From contig JBBAAC010000074.1 in NCBI GenBank assembly GCA_041658465.1, positions 1 to 10,496 on the forward strand: a stretch of DNA of 10,496 bases, given 5' to 3'. Under the pieces are notes generated by a model that saw nothing but the letters and a program-made list of their open reading frames with translations, did no database searches and was not told the origin of the DNA. A program made the translations under genes and the position numbers. This document shows, in pieces, positions 1 through 6,980 of the stretch. This DNA is from JAJZQH01 sp041658465. GTDB taxonomy: Bacteria; UBA10199; 2-02-FULL-44-16; JAAZCA01. Each line of letters begins with the position of its first letter. Position 1 is the first letter of the stretch.

Positions 1-1083
1 CAGCTGGCAAAGGAGATCGAGGCGAAGCGGGCTGCGCTGGCGGAGCTGCAGAAGGACCAGAAGATGCTCACCGAGGAGGTCACCGAGGACGACGTGGCGC
101 AGATCGTGTCCAAGTGGACCGGCGTACCGGTATCTAAGATGCTGGAGGGCGAGGTGGACAAGCTCCTGCGCATGGAGGAGCTTCTGAGCCAGCGCGTGGT
201 GGGGCAGGACGAGGCGCTGGAGAAGGTGTCGGCTGCGGTGCGGCGATCGCGCGCGGGGCTGCAGGACCCGAACAGGCCGATCGGCTCGTTTATATTTATG
301 GGGCCAACAGGAGTGGGCAAGACCGAGACCGCGCGTGCGCTCGCGGAGTTCCTGTTCGACGACGAACGCGCGATGGTGCGCATCGACATGAGCGAGTTCA
401 TGGAGAAACACTCGGTATCACGCCTCATCGGCGCGCCGCCGGGATATGTTGGCTACGAGGAGGGCGGTTATCTCACCGAGGCCGTGCGGCGCAGGCCTTA
501 CTCGGTAGTGCTCTTCGACGAAATAGAAAAGGCGCACCCGGATGTCTTCAACGTGCTCCTGCAGATACTCGACGACGGCCGTCTCACGGACGGGCAGGGC
601 AGGACCGTGAACTTCAGTAACACCGTGCTCATCATGACATCGAACATCGGCAGCCAGTATCTGGCGGACGTCGCGGGCTTGTCCGCCAAAGGGGCAGTGG
701 CGGACGACGAGGAGAAGGTCTCAGAGCGAGTGCTCGCCGCGATGAAGGAGCATTTCAGGCCCGAGTTCATCAATCGCATCGACGATCTGGTGATCTTCCA
801 CCCGCTCAAACAGGAGAATATCGCCGCGATCGTGGACATACAGCTTACCCGGCTCGAGAAGCTGCTCGCACAGCGCGGTCTCTCGATTGAGCTAACCGAC
901 GCAGCAAAGGCGCTCATCGCGAAGCATGGCTGGGACCCGGTCTATGGCGCCAGGCCGCTCAAGCGCGCGATCCAGAAGTACGTGGCCGATCCGCTTTCAA
1001 GCGCGCTGCTGGAAGGGAAATTCAAGGACGGGCAGAAGATCGTAGCGGATGCAAAGGGCGACGCTATCCAGTTCAAATCGTAA
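1..1083 (+). CDS. clpB: ATP-dependent chaperone ClpB, C-terminal part (5' end outside the window)
   Basis: ClpB is a cytoplasmic hexameric AAA+ disaggregase that threads aggregated protein through its pore together with DnaK/DnaJ/GrpE. The frame is open from base 1, and 360 residues are visible. Fragment residues 1-21 are the charged helical end of the middle region, and about 22-60 lead into the second ATPase domain (KWTGVPVSKM, then VVGQDEAL). The domain shows Walker A GPTGVGKT (101-108), pore loop GYVGYEEGG (148-156), Walker B VVLFDE (169-174), sensor 1 MTSNIGS (212-218), the FRPEFINRID arginine-finger stretch and a late GARPLKR sensor 2. The wording of these motifs matches ClpB better than ClpA or ClpC. 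The first ATPase domain and true start lie to the left. The internal ATG at 64 is not the start, because homology continues upstream of it. The gene ends in TAA and converges on proA. Confidence 0.96.
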   Translation, partial: QLAKEIEAKRAALAELQKDQKMLTEEVTEDDVAQIVSKWTGVPVSKMLEGEVDKLLRMEELLSQRVVGQDEALEKVSAAVRRSRAGLQDPNRPIGSFIFMGPTGVGKTETARALAEFLFDDERAMVRIDMSEFMEKHSVSRLIGAPPGYVGYEEGGYLTEAVRRRPYSVVLFDEIEKAHPDVFNVLLQILDDGRLTDGQGRTVNFSNTVLIMTSNIGSQYLADVAGLSAKGAVADDEEKVSERVLAAMKEHFRPEFINRIDDLVIFHPLKQENIAAIVDIQLTRLEKLLAQRGLSIELTDAAKALIAKHGWDPVYGARPLKRAIQKYVADPLSSALLEGKFKDGQKIVADAKGDAIQFKS

Positions 1084-1124
1084 ATCAGCCGATAAGCCCG
1101 TCATTCCCGCATGTTGTTAGCGGG

Positions 1125-1144
1125 CCTGCCTGCCGGCAGGCAGG
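1125..1144. repeat. Perfect 20-bp palindrome CCTGCCTGCCGGCAGGCAGG
   Basis: The sequence is identical to its own reverse complement, with its centre between 1134 and 1135. It sits exactly between GCGGG (1120-1124) and AATCC (1145-1149). Removing it joins GCGGGAATCC, which is the expected second arm of the left REP-like unit. This suggests it entered a pre-existing REP-like unit. Translated, such palindromes give LPAGRQ-type peptides, which explains the spurious small reading frame here. Confidence 0.85.
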
Positions 1145-1159
1145 AATCCCATGTAATCA

Positions 1160-1179
1160 CTTGCCTGCCAGCAGGTAGG
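1160..1179. repeat. Degenerate second copy of the 20-bp palindrome
   Basis: This stretch matches the 1125-1144 palindrome at 17 of 20 positions; the differences are at the 2nd, 11th and 17th base. As RNA, 1159-1168 can still pair with 1171-1180 around a 2-base centre using two G-U pairs. It lies just before the right REP-like unit (GGATTCCCG starts at 1182). Confidence 0.75.
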
Positions 1180-1249
1180 TTGGATTCCCGATTAAAACAC
1201 TCGGGAATGACAATGACGAAATTGGGGTTTTTAGAGGTGCCCTGCTTTC

Positions 1250-2500
1250 TTACTCCCTGGTCTGCCCGGTTCCGAGCGCAAAAAATTTCTCTACCGTGAG
1301 TTCGCGCAGGCCCATCGGGCCGAATGCGTGCAGCCTTGTAGTGCTGATGCCTATCTCCGCGCCGAGCCCAAGCTGACCGCCGTCGTTGAAGCGCGTGGAG
1401 GCGTTTACCAGCACCAGGGAGCTTCGCACCTGGTTGATGAACTCCCTCGCCTCGTTATAATCGCGGGTGATGATCGCTTCAGTATGCGAAGAGCCGTATT
1501 TATCGATATGGGCGATTGCCTCAGACAATCCGTCTACTATCCTTACGGACAGGATCAGATCGAGATACTCCGCGGACCAGTCTTCCTCGGTCGCAGGTTT
1601 GACCTTTGGAAGGACGCGCTGCGTCTCAGCGCAACCTCTTATTTCCACGCCGGCGGAGGTCATGCTTTCGGAGATGATCGGCAGAAATTTTGTGGCAATC
1701 TCCCTGTCGACCAGCAGCGTCTCCATCGCATTGCATACGCCGGGCCGCTGTACCTTTGCGTTGATGCAGATTTTCTCTGCGATGCCAAGATCCGCGCTGG
1801 GCGCGACGTAGATGTGGCATACGCCTTTGTAATGCTTGATCACAGGGATATGCGAATTTTCCACCACGTAGCGAATGAGCCCTTCTCCGCCGCGCGGGAT
1901 CACTAAATCGATATGCTCGTCCAGCTTGAGCAACTCGCCTATAGCCTCGTGTTCGGTGTACGGTATGATGGAGACGGCGGCTTCGGGCAGCCCGTTCTGC
2001 CGCAGCACTTTCCCGAAGATGCCTGCGATAGCGAGGTTTGAATTCCGCGCCTCTTTGCCGCCGCGAAGGATGCAGACGTTTCCGGACTTGAGGCAAAGCC
2101 CCGCTGCATCAGCGGTGACATCCGGCCGCGACTCGTAGATGATAGCGATTACGCCCAGCGGTATGCGCATGCGGCCGACGCGAAGCCCGTTCGGCCTCTG
2201 CCACACCTGGCCGATCTCCCCGACCGGGTCAGGCAGGCCGGCAACTGCACTGAGCCCATTCCCCATTTCCTCGATGCGCTTTTTATCAAGGCGAAGCCGT
2301 TCGATGAGCGCCGCGGAAAGCCCGTGCGATATTGCTTCATCTATGTCCTTCTTGTTTGACTCCAGGATCTGCGGGATTGAGCGTCTCAAGGAGTCCGCTG
2401 CGTCCAGGAGTATTTTGTTTTTGACGCTGGTATCGAGTCGCGCCAGCACGCCGCCGGCCTGCTTGGCTGCCTGCGCAATTGCGAGTAATTCTTGCTTCAT
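1250..2500 (-). CDS. proA: Glutamate-5-semialdehyde dehydrogenase (gamma-glutamyl phosphate reductase)
   Basis: ProA reduces gamma-glutamyl phosphate with NADPH to glutamate-5-semialdehyde, the second step of proline synthesis in the cytoplasm. The 416-residue product matches the usual family length of about 417. The ALDH-like fold shows RIPLGVIAIIYESRPDVT (112-129), LKSGNVCILRGGKEA (137-151), and the catalytic cysteine in QRPGVCNAMETLL (Cys256). Near the end are STRFNDGGQLGLGAEIGIST (368-387) and LHAFGPMGLRELT (390-402). The ATG at 2500 is chosen because GGAGA (2507-2511) lies 6 bases ahead of it and the protein then starts like its family. A longer frame would overlap proB. It follows the proB stop by 13 bp, a classic proBA pair. 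No frame damage or missing catalytic residue is visible. Confidence 0.97.
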   Translation of the reverse strand: MKQELLAIAQAAKQAGGVLARLDTSVKNKILLDAADSLRRSIPQILESNKKDIDEAISHGLSAALIERLRLDKKRIEEMGNGLSAVAGLPDPVGEIGQVWQRPNGLRVGRMRIPLGVIAIIYESRPDVTADAAGLCLKSGNVCILRGGKEARNSNLAIAGIFGKVLRQNGLPEAAVSIIPYTEHEAIGELLKLDEHIDLVIPRGGEGLIRYVVENSHIPVIKHYKGVCHIYVAPSADLGIAEKICINAKVQRPGVCNAMETLLVDREIATKFLPIISESMTSAGVEIRGCAETQRVLPKVKPATEEDWSAEYLDLILSVRIVDGLSEAIAHIDKYGSSHTEAIITRDYNEAREFINQVRSSLVLVNASTRFNDGGQLGLGAEIGISTTRLHAFGPMGLRELTVEKFFALGTGQTRE

Positions 2501-2506
2501 CAGATT

Positions 2507-2511
2507 TCTCC
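2507..2511 (-). promoter_or_regulatory. Ribosome binding site of proA
   Basis: GGAGA on the minus strand lies 6 bases before the ATG at 2500. It fixes the proA start downstream of the proB stop and argues against the longer frame that reaches back into proB. Confidence 0.7.
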
Positions 2512-2513
2512 GA

Positions 2514-3650
2514 TCAGATGATGACCAGGTTGTCCCTGTGAATCGCCTCGTCCTGGGATTTGTAACCCAACAGCTCTGCGATCTCAGAACTCTTTGCACC
2601 CTTTATCTTTTTCAGCTCATCCGAGGTGTATCCGGCAAGGCCGTGCGCAAATACCTCTCGATGCGAATCCATGAGCCTCACAGGATCGCCTGCCTTGAAG
2701 TTTCCCTCTACGCCGATGATCCCCGACGGAAGCAGGCTCTTTCCCTTCTCCTTCACGGCAGCCAAGGCGCCTCCGTCGACGATCACGGAACCAAGCGGCC
2801 TAAGGTGATACGCGATCCACGACTTGCGGCTGCTGAGCCGCTCCGTACTTGGAAGACAGAGCGTCCCGATTTCCTCGCCGGACAGTATCCGTGCAAGGAC
2901 TGAGGGCGCGCTTCCGTTGGCGATCACGGTCGGAACTCCAAAGCGCGCTGCATTGTGCGCGGCCTTGAGCTTTGTAAGGACGCCTCCGGTGCCGAGCGGT
3001 CCGCGAGTTTTTGCCATCATGGAGATGCTCTTTTTGTCCACCTCCGTGAGAATAGGTATCGGGCGCGCAGTCTTGTCATTGCGCGGATCTTTGTCGAATA
3101 TCCCGTCAGTATCGGTAAGGATGATGAGCATGTCCGCGCCGACGAGATGGGCAGTGGCTGCGGCCAGTGCGTCGTTATCGCCGAACTTGATTTCCTCGAC
3201 CGAGACCGTGTCGTTCTCGTTGACGATGGGAACAATCTTATGCCTGAGCAGCGTGAGAAGGGTGGCCCGGGCATTCAGAAAACGACCGCGATCCGACATA
3301 TCGGCGTGGGTGAGAAGGATCTGGCCTACCTTGACCCCATGTCTCTTGAATGCCGCAGTGTAAAGATCCATCAGGTGATTCTGGCCGACGGCGGCTGCCG
3401 CCTGTTTTTCAGGGATGTTGCGCGGTTTTTCCTTAAGCCCCAGATGCTCCATGCCTCCCACGATCGCACCGGATGAAACGAGGACGATTTCCTTGCCGGC
3501 AAGGCGGGCGTTGGCGATCTCCCTTGCCAAGGTCGAGATTCGTTTGCGGCTCAGCGCGTGAGCGCCGGCCGTAAGCGTTGCGGTGCCGACTTTCATCACG
3601 AGACGGCGAGAAGAGCAAAGGAGTTTTTTTCTGTCCGAGGCTGATGTCAT
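2514..3650 (-). CDS. proB: Glutamate 5-kinase with C-terminal PUA domain
   Basis: ProB phosphorylates glutamate with ATP to gamma-glutamyl phosphate, the committed and usually proline-inhibited step of proline synthesis. The 378 residues fit the two-domain form (E. coli about 367). The amino acid kinase domain shows VMKVGTATLT (18-27), VLVSSGAIVGG (56-66), PIVNENDTVSVEEIKFGDNDALAA (141-164), LTDTDGIFDKDPR (178-190) and GTGGVLTKLKAA (220-231). The PUA domain spans about 286-360 (LGSVIVDGGA, IIGVEGNFKAGDPVRLMD). The GTGG loop has Val where Met is common. The ATG at 3650 gives the usual short lead before the first beta strand. An ATG at 3596 would cut off part of that strand. No Shine-Dalgarno sequence is visible; the bases before the ATG are T-rich (TTAATTTTTTTCCC). 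The kinase gene ends 27 bp upstream, so translation may rely on the upstream gene. Confidence 0.96.
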   Translation of the reverse strand: MTSASDRKKLLCSSRRLVMKVGTATLTAGAHALSRKRISTLAREIANARLAGKEIVLVSSGAIVGGMEHLGLKEKPRNIPEKQAAAAVGQNHLMDLYTAAFKRHGVKVGQILLTHADMSDRGRFLNARATLLTLLRHKIVPIVNENDTVSVEEIKFGDNDALAAATAHLVGADMLIILTDTDGIFDKDPRNDKTARPIPILTEVDKKSISMMAKTRGPLGTGGVLTKLKAAHNAARFGVPTVIANGSAPSVLARILSGEEIGTLCLPSTERLSSRKSWIAYHLRPLGSVIVDGGALAAVKEKGKSLLPSGIIGVEGNFKAGDPVRLMDSHREVFAHGLAGYTSDELKKIKGAKSSEIAELLGYKSQDEAIHRDNLVII

Positions 3651-3677
3651 GGGAAAAAAATTAACACGTTATGATCT

Positions 3678-6600
3678 TCAATGCATCATCTTGATGACAA
3701 GCTTCGAATAGTGGTCCTTTGCGGGCGGGAAGGACTTGGCGATCGCCTCGATGGTTGGCATGAACTTCTCCGCAGATTCCCTGTCCCCTTGCTCGAGGTA
3801 AAGTTCGACATAGGTCCCGTAGAGGCTATAGCGGATGTCGGGCGAGAGCTGCTCGCGGTGGTCGAGCGCCCGCGCTTTCTTCAAGTACTCCTCCGCGCGA
3901 GTGAAGTCGCGCTTGTGGAAATATGCGTCGGCCAGCGAAACGTAGATCGTGGGATGATAGCGACGGATGAGTCCCGCCGACGCCCCCTTGGGCGCGCGCG
4001 AGAAGTCGAGCGCGGCCTCAAAGTACTCGATCGTGCGGTCGTGATCCCCCATCTTCTGAGATGCGAGCCCCATTCCGATCATAAGCTCCACGCTCGTGGT
4101 CTCGCCCTCGATCTGCTGCGCCAGCTTTAGCGCCTCGCGGTAGTGCTCCATGGCCTGCTTGGGCTTGCCCGTCATGAGTTTTAGATTTCCAATGCCGTTC
4201 TGCAGCCTGACCTGCATCTCGATAAGCCTGTGCCTGCGCGCTATCGCGAGCCCCTCTGTGTAATGTTCGAGCGCATCGTCATAGCGCTTTATCGAGTCAT
4301 GCCGAAGCGCGTTTCCAAGCAGATAATGGCGGCTCGCGGTACGCTCGGCATTGCCGGTGCGCTGTGTCGCTGCGAGTTCCTTCGTGAGGATCGCGATAGC
4401 CTCTTCGACCCGCCCTGCGCGCAGGAGGGCATCCCCGAGCTCGTTGTCTGTTATTGTTTTTCGCTCCGCATCGGACAGCTTTTTTTCCGCGACAGCGGCG
4501 CTTCGCTGGAATCGTTCGAGCGCCTCCTCGATATGGCCGTCTCGAAGATCCACGCTTGCGAGCCGGTTCTCTATGCGAACGCGCCACGACGCCATGCCTT
4601 TGGCATCGCCTATCTCTTCAATTGCGTCGCGGAAACGGCGCCTCGCCTCGCGCAGGTCGCGTCGGCGCATGGCGATGAGCCCCATGTGTTCCTCGGCCCT
4701 GGCGCGGAATTCGCGGCGAAGCGCCTGTGGCGCGGCCAGCCTTTTTAGCCGCTGGTATGCCTCCTTCGCCTCGCGCTCGCTGTATGCGCGCTCATATGCG
4801 CGGCCGAGCTTGGCTATCGCGTCCGCGCGATGCAGCCAGTCTGATTTCGGGATGAGCTTCAGCATCGCCTCGATATGTTGCGCAGCGCCAAACCCGTCGT
4901 TTGCTGCGATGGCGCCATCTGCGAGGCGCGTCAGCGCCGGCAGCTTTGAGCGCGCATGGCTGCCGTATGCCAGGTGAAGATCGAGTTCCTCCTTTTTAGT
5001 ATTGCGCCTGCCCTTGAGATACACCGCGATGGCATCGTGGCCGGCGGCGCGCAGCTCCGGCGAGGCGCGCTCCCTGATGACGCGCGCCGAGAGGGCGTTT
5101 GCAAATGAGAAACGGCCGTCGCGCCTTGATCTTCGCACGAGCCTTGCGCCCACAAGCTTTAGAAGGTCCTTGTCGACCCCTTCGCTGCCTGATGCGGCCC
5201 GCAGCTCCTCCGCATTCGCTGGCCTTCCAAAGCACGCGAGCATAAGCGTAAGCCTCTGCGCCTCCGGGGAGAGTGAGCCGAGCTTGTCCATCACCGCCTC
5301 GGCAAACGACTGGGACGGAGGCGCCTTGGCAAAATCGACGCCTATCGCCTTGAGCGTAGCGGCATCGGGGCGACCGGCCAGGGAAAAGAGTCGGCCCTCG
5401 GAGATCATCTGCTCCAGGTGCTCGGTGATGAAGCGCGGGTTGCCGTCAGTGCAGCGAGCGAGCTGATCAACGACCGAGGCATCTGCCTCTTCGCCCAGCA
5501 CCGCGGTCAGGTACTCCGACACCTCGGCCGGCGTGAAGTTTCTAAGCTCGAGCGATCGGCAGACGGATTGATCGATGTTGAGCTCCTGCAGTGCGCGGGT
5601 TGGGTCCGCTTTTTCCGAGTTCAGCGTGAAGATGAACGCCACGTGGGGTTTCGGCGCATCGGCGAGCCTCTGCTGGATGCGCATCCTCCTTACCAGAGCC
5701 CCCAGCGCGTGGCGCGCGGCCGGGTCGCAGGCGCCGCAGTCGTCAGTGAGACAGCGCTCCAAATCGTCGATGATGAGCAGGTGCGAATGCACGCCGCGCA
5801 CGCCGTCTTCCTCCAGGATCTTTTCAATAGCTTCGGCCGTGAGCGGATCTCCCTCCCTGATGAGCGTAACCTCCATCTCCAGCTGCTGCGCAAGCGGCTT
5901 GGCGGCCATGAGCAGCCGTGTGCGTCCAACGCCCCTGGTGCCCGAAATGCAGACTGCGGGCGGCGCATGCGGTACAAGGGCTGAAATATCGCGCAGCGTC
6001 TGCTCTATAGCCTCGCGCTCGCGACGGCGGCCGATGAGTTTCCCCTCCTTGGGCAGGTACGCGAGGAGAGTCTTGAGCGACTCGGGGTCGTGCTTGCGCG
6101 ACGAGCTGTACTGCAGCGCCTGCGCCGCCACGATCGCCGATGGATAGCGATCGTCCGGCAGTCTGGCCATGAGCTTCATTATTATGCGATCGAGATACGG
6201 GGGTATCTCAGGCCTGTGTGTCGAGGGAGGCGGCGGCTCGAAGTCCAGGTGCTTCTTGAGCGTGGCCATCTGATCCAGACGGCCGAAGGAATCGGCAATG
6301 TGGAATGGCTGTACGCCGGTGAGACAGTGATAGAATGTCACGCCGAGCGAATAGAGGTCGGTGCGATGGTCCGGGGGCGGGAAGCTCACGCCGCCATCGC
6401 CGAGCCTCATCGCTATGAGCTCGGGCGCCATGTAGTTCGGCGTACCGCCCGGTCGGTCCGGCGGCCGGAAGGTCGCAAGGCCGAAGTCGATGAGCGCAAC
6501 CTCCGGCTTTTCGCCGGCCTGGCGCAGGAGCAGATTGTGCGGCTTGATGTCCAGATGCAAAAGCCTGTGGCTGCGCAGATATTCCAGCGCGCGCAGCGAC

Positions 6601-6974
6601 TGAAGGAGCAGGTCCTCCAGCGCGGACACCGGCGCATTTATCATCGTGCGAAAGTCGCCGGCGGTGATGAGCTCGCTCGTGAAGAAATAGAGCCCGGTCT
6701 GTGCGTCCACGCCGAAGTCGTAGATCTGCGCGATGTTGGGGTGAAAGAGCGATTTCAGGATTGCAAATTCGTTCTTAAATCGTTCGGCGAGTTCGTGCTT
6801 CGACTTTGACGGGGACCACTTCAGGAATTTGAGCGCGATCTCGCGCCCGTCCTGGTCCGAAGCGCTCCAGACAACCCCGCCTCCGCCCTCGGAGAGCTTG
6901 TTTTGCAGACGGTACTTCCCTCCGACGATAGAGCCGGTTTCTGGGTCCGTAGGGAAGAGTCCTTCCTGTGGCAT
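3678..6974 (-). CDS. Ser/Thr protein kinase fused to a STAND-type ATPase and TPR repeats
   Basis: A 1098-residue, apparently cytoplasmic regulator; I see no signal peptide or membrane helix. Residues 20-290 are a protein kinase: glycine loop SEGGGGVV (28-35), Lys49 (IALK), helix-C Glu69, catalytic loop HLDIKPHN (140-147; Asp142, Lys144, Asn147), DFG (163-165), APE (183-185) and DLYSLG (206-211). Residues 313-560 resemble an AAA_16/STAND ATPase: IGRRRERE (314-321), Walker A GTRGVGRT (345-352), Walker B HLLIIDDLE (398-406) and GNPRFITEHL (511-520). Residues 560-640 may be a winged helix. About eight TPR-like repeats run from about 720 to 1078 (e.g. YDDALEHYTEGLAIARRH). Oddities: the first loop glycine is Ser28, HRD is HLD, and the Walker A lysine is Arg351. 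It starts 6 bp after the GH57 stop without a clear ribosome site, suggesting translational coupling. Substrates are unknown. Comparable kinase-ATPase-TPR fusions occur in Myxococcota. Confidence 0.92.
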   Translation of the reverse strand: MPQEGLFPTDPETGSIVGGKYRLQNKLSEGGGGVVWSASDQDGREIALKFLKWSPSKSKHELAERFKNEFAILKSLFHPNIAQIYDFGVDAQTGLYFFTSELITAGDFRTMINAPVSALEDLLLQSLRALEYLRSHRLLHLDIKPHNLLLRQAGEKPEVALIDFGLATFRPPDRPGGTPNYMAPELIAMRLGDGGVSFPPPDHRTDLYSLGVTFYHCLTGVQPFHIADSFGRLDQMATLKKHLDFEPPPPSTHRPEIPPYLDRIIMKLMARLPDDRYPSAIVAAQALQYSSSRKHDPESLKTLLAYLPKEGKLIGRRREREAIEQTLRDISALVPHAPPAVCISGTRGVGRTRLLMAAKPLAQQLEMEVTLIREGDPLTAEAIEKILEEDGVRGVHSHLLIIDDLERCLTDDCGACDPAARHALGALVRRMRIQQRLADAPKPHVAFIFTLNSEKADPTRALQELNIDQSVCRSLELRNFTPAEVSEYLTAVLGEEADASVVDQLARCTDGNPRFITEHLEQMISEGRLFSLAGRPDAATLKAIGVDFAKAPPSQSFAEAVMDKLGSLSPEAQRLTLMLACFGRPANAEELRAASGSEGVDKDLLKLVGARLVRRSRRDGRFSFANALSARVIRERASPELRAAGHDAIAVYLKGRRNTKKEELDLHLAYGSHARSKLPALTRLADGAIAANDGFGAAQHIEAMLKLIPKSDWLHRADAIAKLGRAYERAYSEREAKEAYQRLKRLAAPQALRREFRARAEEHMGLIAMRRRDLREARRRFRDAIEEIGDAKGMASWRVRIENRLASVDLRDGHIEEALERFQRSAAVAEKKLSDAERKTITDNELGDALLRAGRVEEAIAILTKELAATQRTGNAERTASRHYLLGNALRHDSIKRYDDALEHYTEGLAIARRHRLIEMQVRLQNGIGNLKLMTGKPKQAMEHYREALKLAQQIEGETTSVELMIGMGLASQKMGDHDRTIEYFEAALDFSRAPKGASAGLIRRYHPTIYVSLADAYFHKRDFTRAEEYLKKARALDHREQLSPDIRYSLYGTYVELYLEQGDRESAEKFMPTIEAIAKSFPPAKDHYSKLVIKMMH

Positions 6975-6980
6975 AGGGTC

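Larger units (their letters stand above)
1100..1211. repeat. Composite REP/BIME-like element: two inverted REP-like units
   Basis: The outer ends are a perfect 10-bp inverted repeat: GTCATTCCCG at 1100-1109 and CGGGAATGAC at 1202-1211. Each end also belongs to its own small hairpin. On the left, CCCGC (1106-1110) pairs with GCGGG (1120-1124). On the right, ATTCCCG (1184-1190) pairs with CGGGAAT (1202-1208). GGAATCC (1143-1149) and GGATTCC (1182-1188) form another inverted pair. The layout therefore reads as two REP-like units of the type GTCATTCCCG(C)-loop-(G)CGGGAATCC in opposite orientation, as in bipartite intergenic elements. No coding potential or nearby transposase is visible. Whether it is repeated in the genome cannot be seen from one window. 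Confidence 0.7.
1084..1249. other. Convergent intergenic region between clpB and proA
   Basis: This 166-bp gap lies between the ends of two genes that face each other and consists largely of palindromes (described separately). I see no strong intrinsic terminator. The hairpin ATTCCCG/CGGGAAT (1184-1190 with 1202-1208, 11-nt loop) is followed by TTTTT only 19 bases later (1228-1232) on the plus strand, and has no U-run on the minus strand. The palindromes might still help end transcription from both sides. The small plus-strand frame across this region (1111-1299) is a by-product of the repeats and not a gene. Confidence 0.7.

Noticed and set aside
1184..1232. Intrinsic terminator for clpB
   Set aside because: The ATTCCCG/CGGGAAT hairpin is separated from the TTTTT run by 19 bases, so it does not have the usual geometry.
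1111..1299. Small plus-strand reading frame (62 aa) after clpB
   Set aside because: It is made from the palindromic repeats (LPAGRQ/LPAGRL peptides) and runs into the antisense end of proA; no ribosome site or family resemblance.
1328..1906. 192-aa plus-strand open frame opposite proA, and similar frames opposite proB, the kinase and rnr
   Set aside because: Each lies wholly within a well-supported gene on the other strand and shows no recognisable motif.
3651..3677. Possible intrinsic terminator between the kinase and proB (TAAC-AC-GTTA followed by T7 on the minus strand)
   Set aside because: The stem is only 4 bp with a 2-base loop and is AT-rich, too weak to call a terminator.
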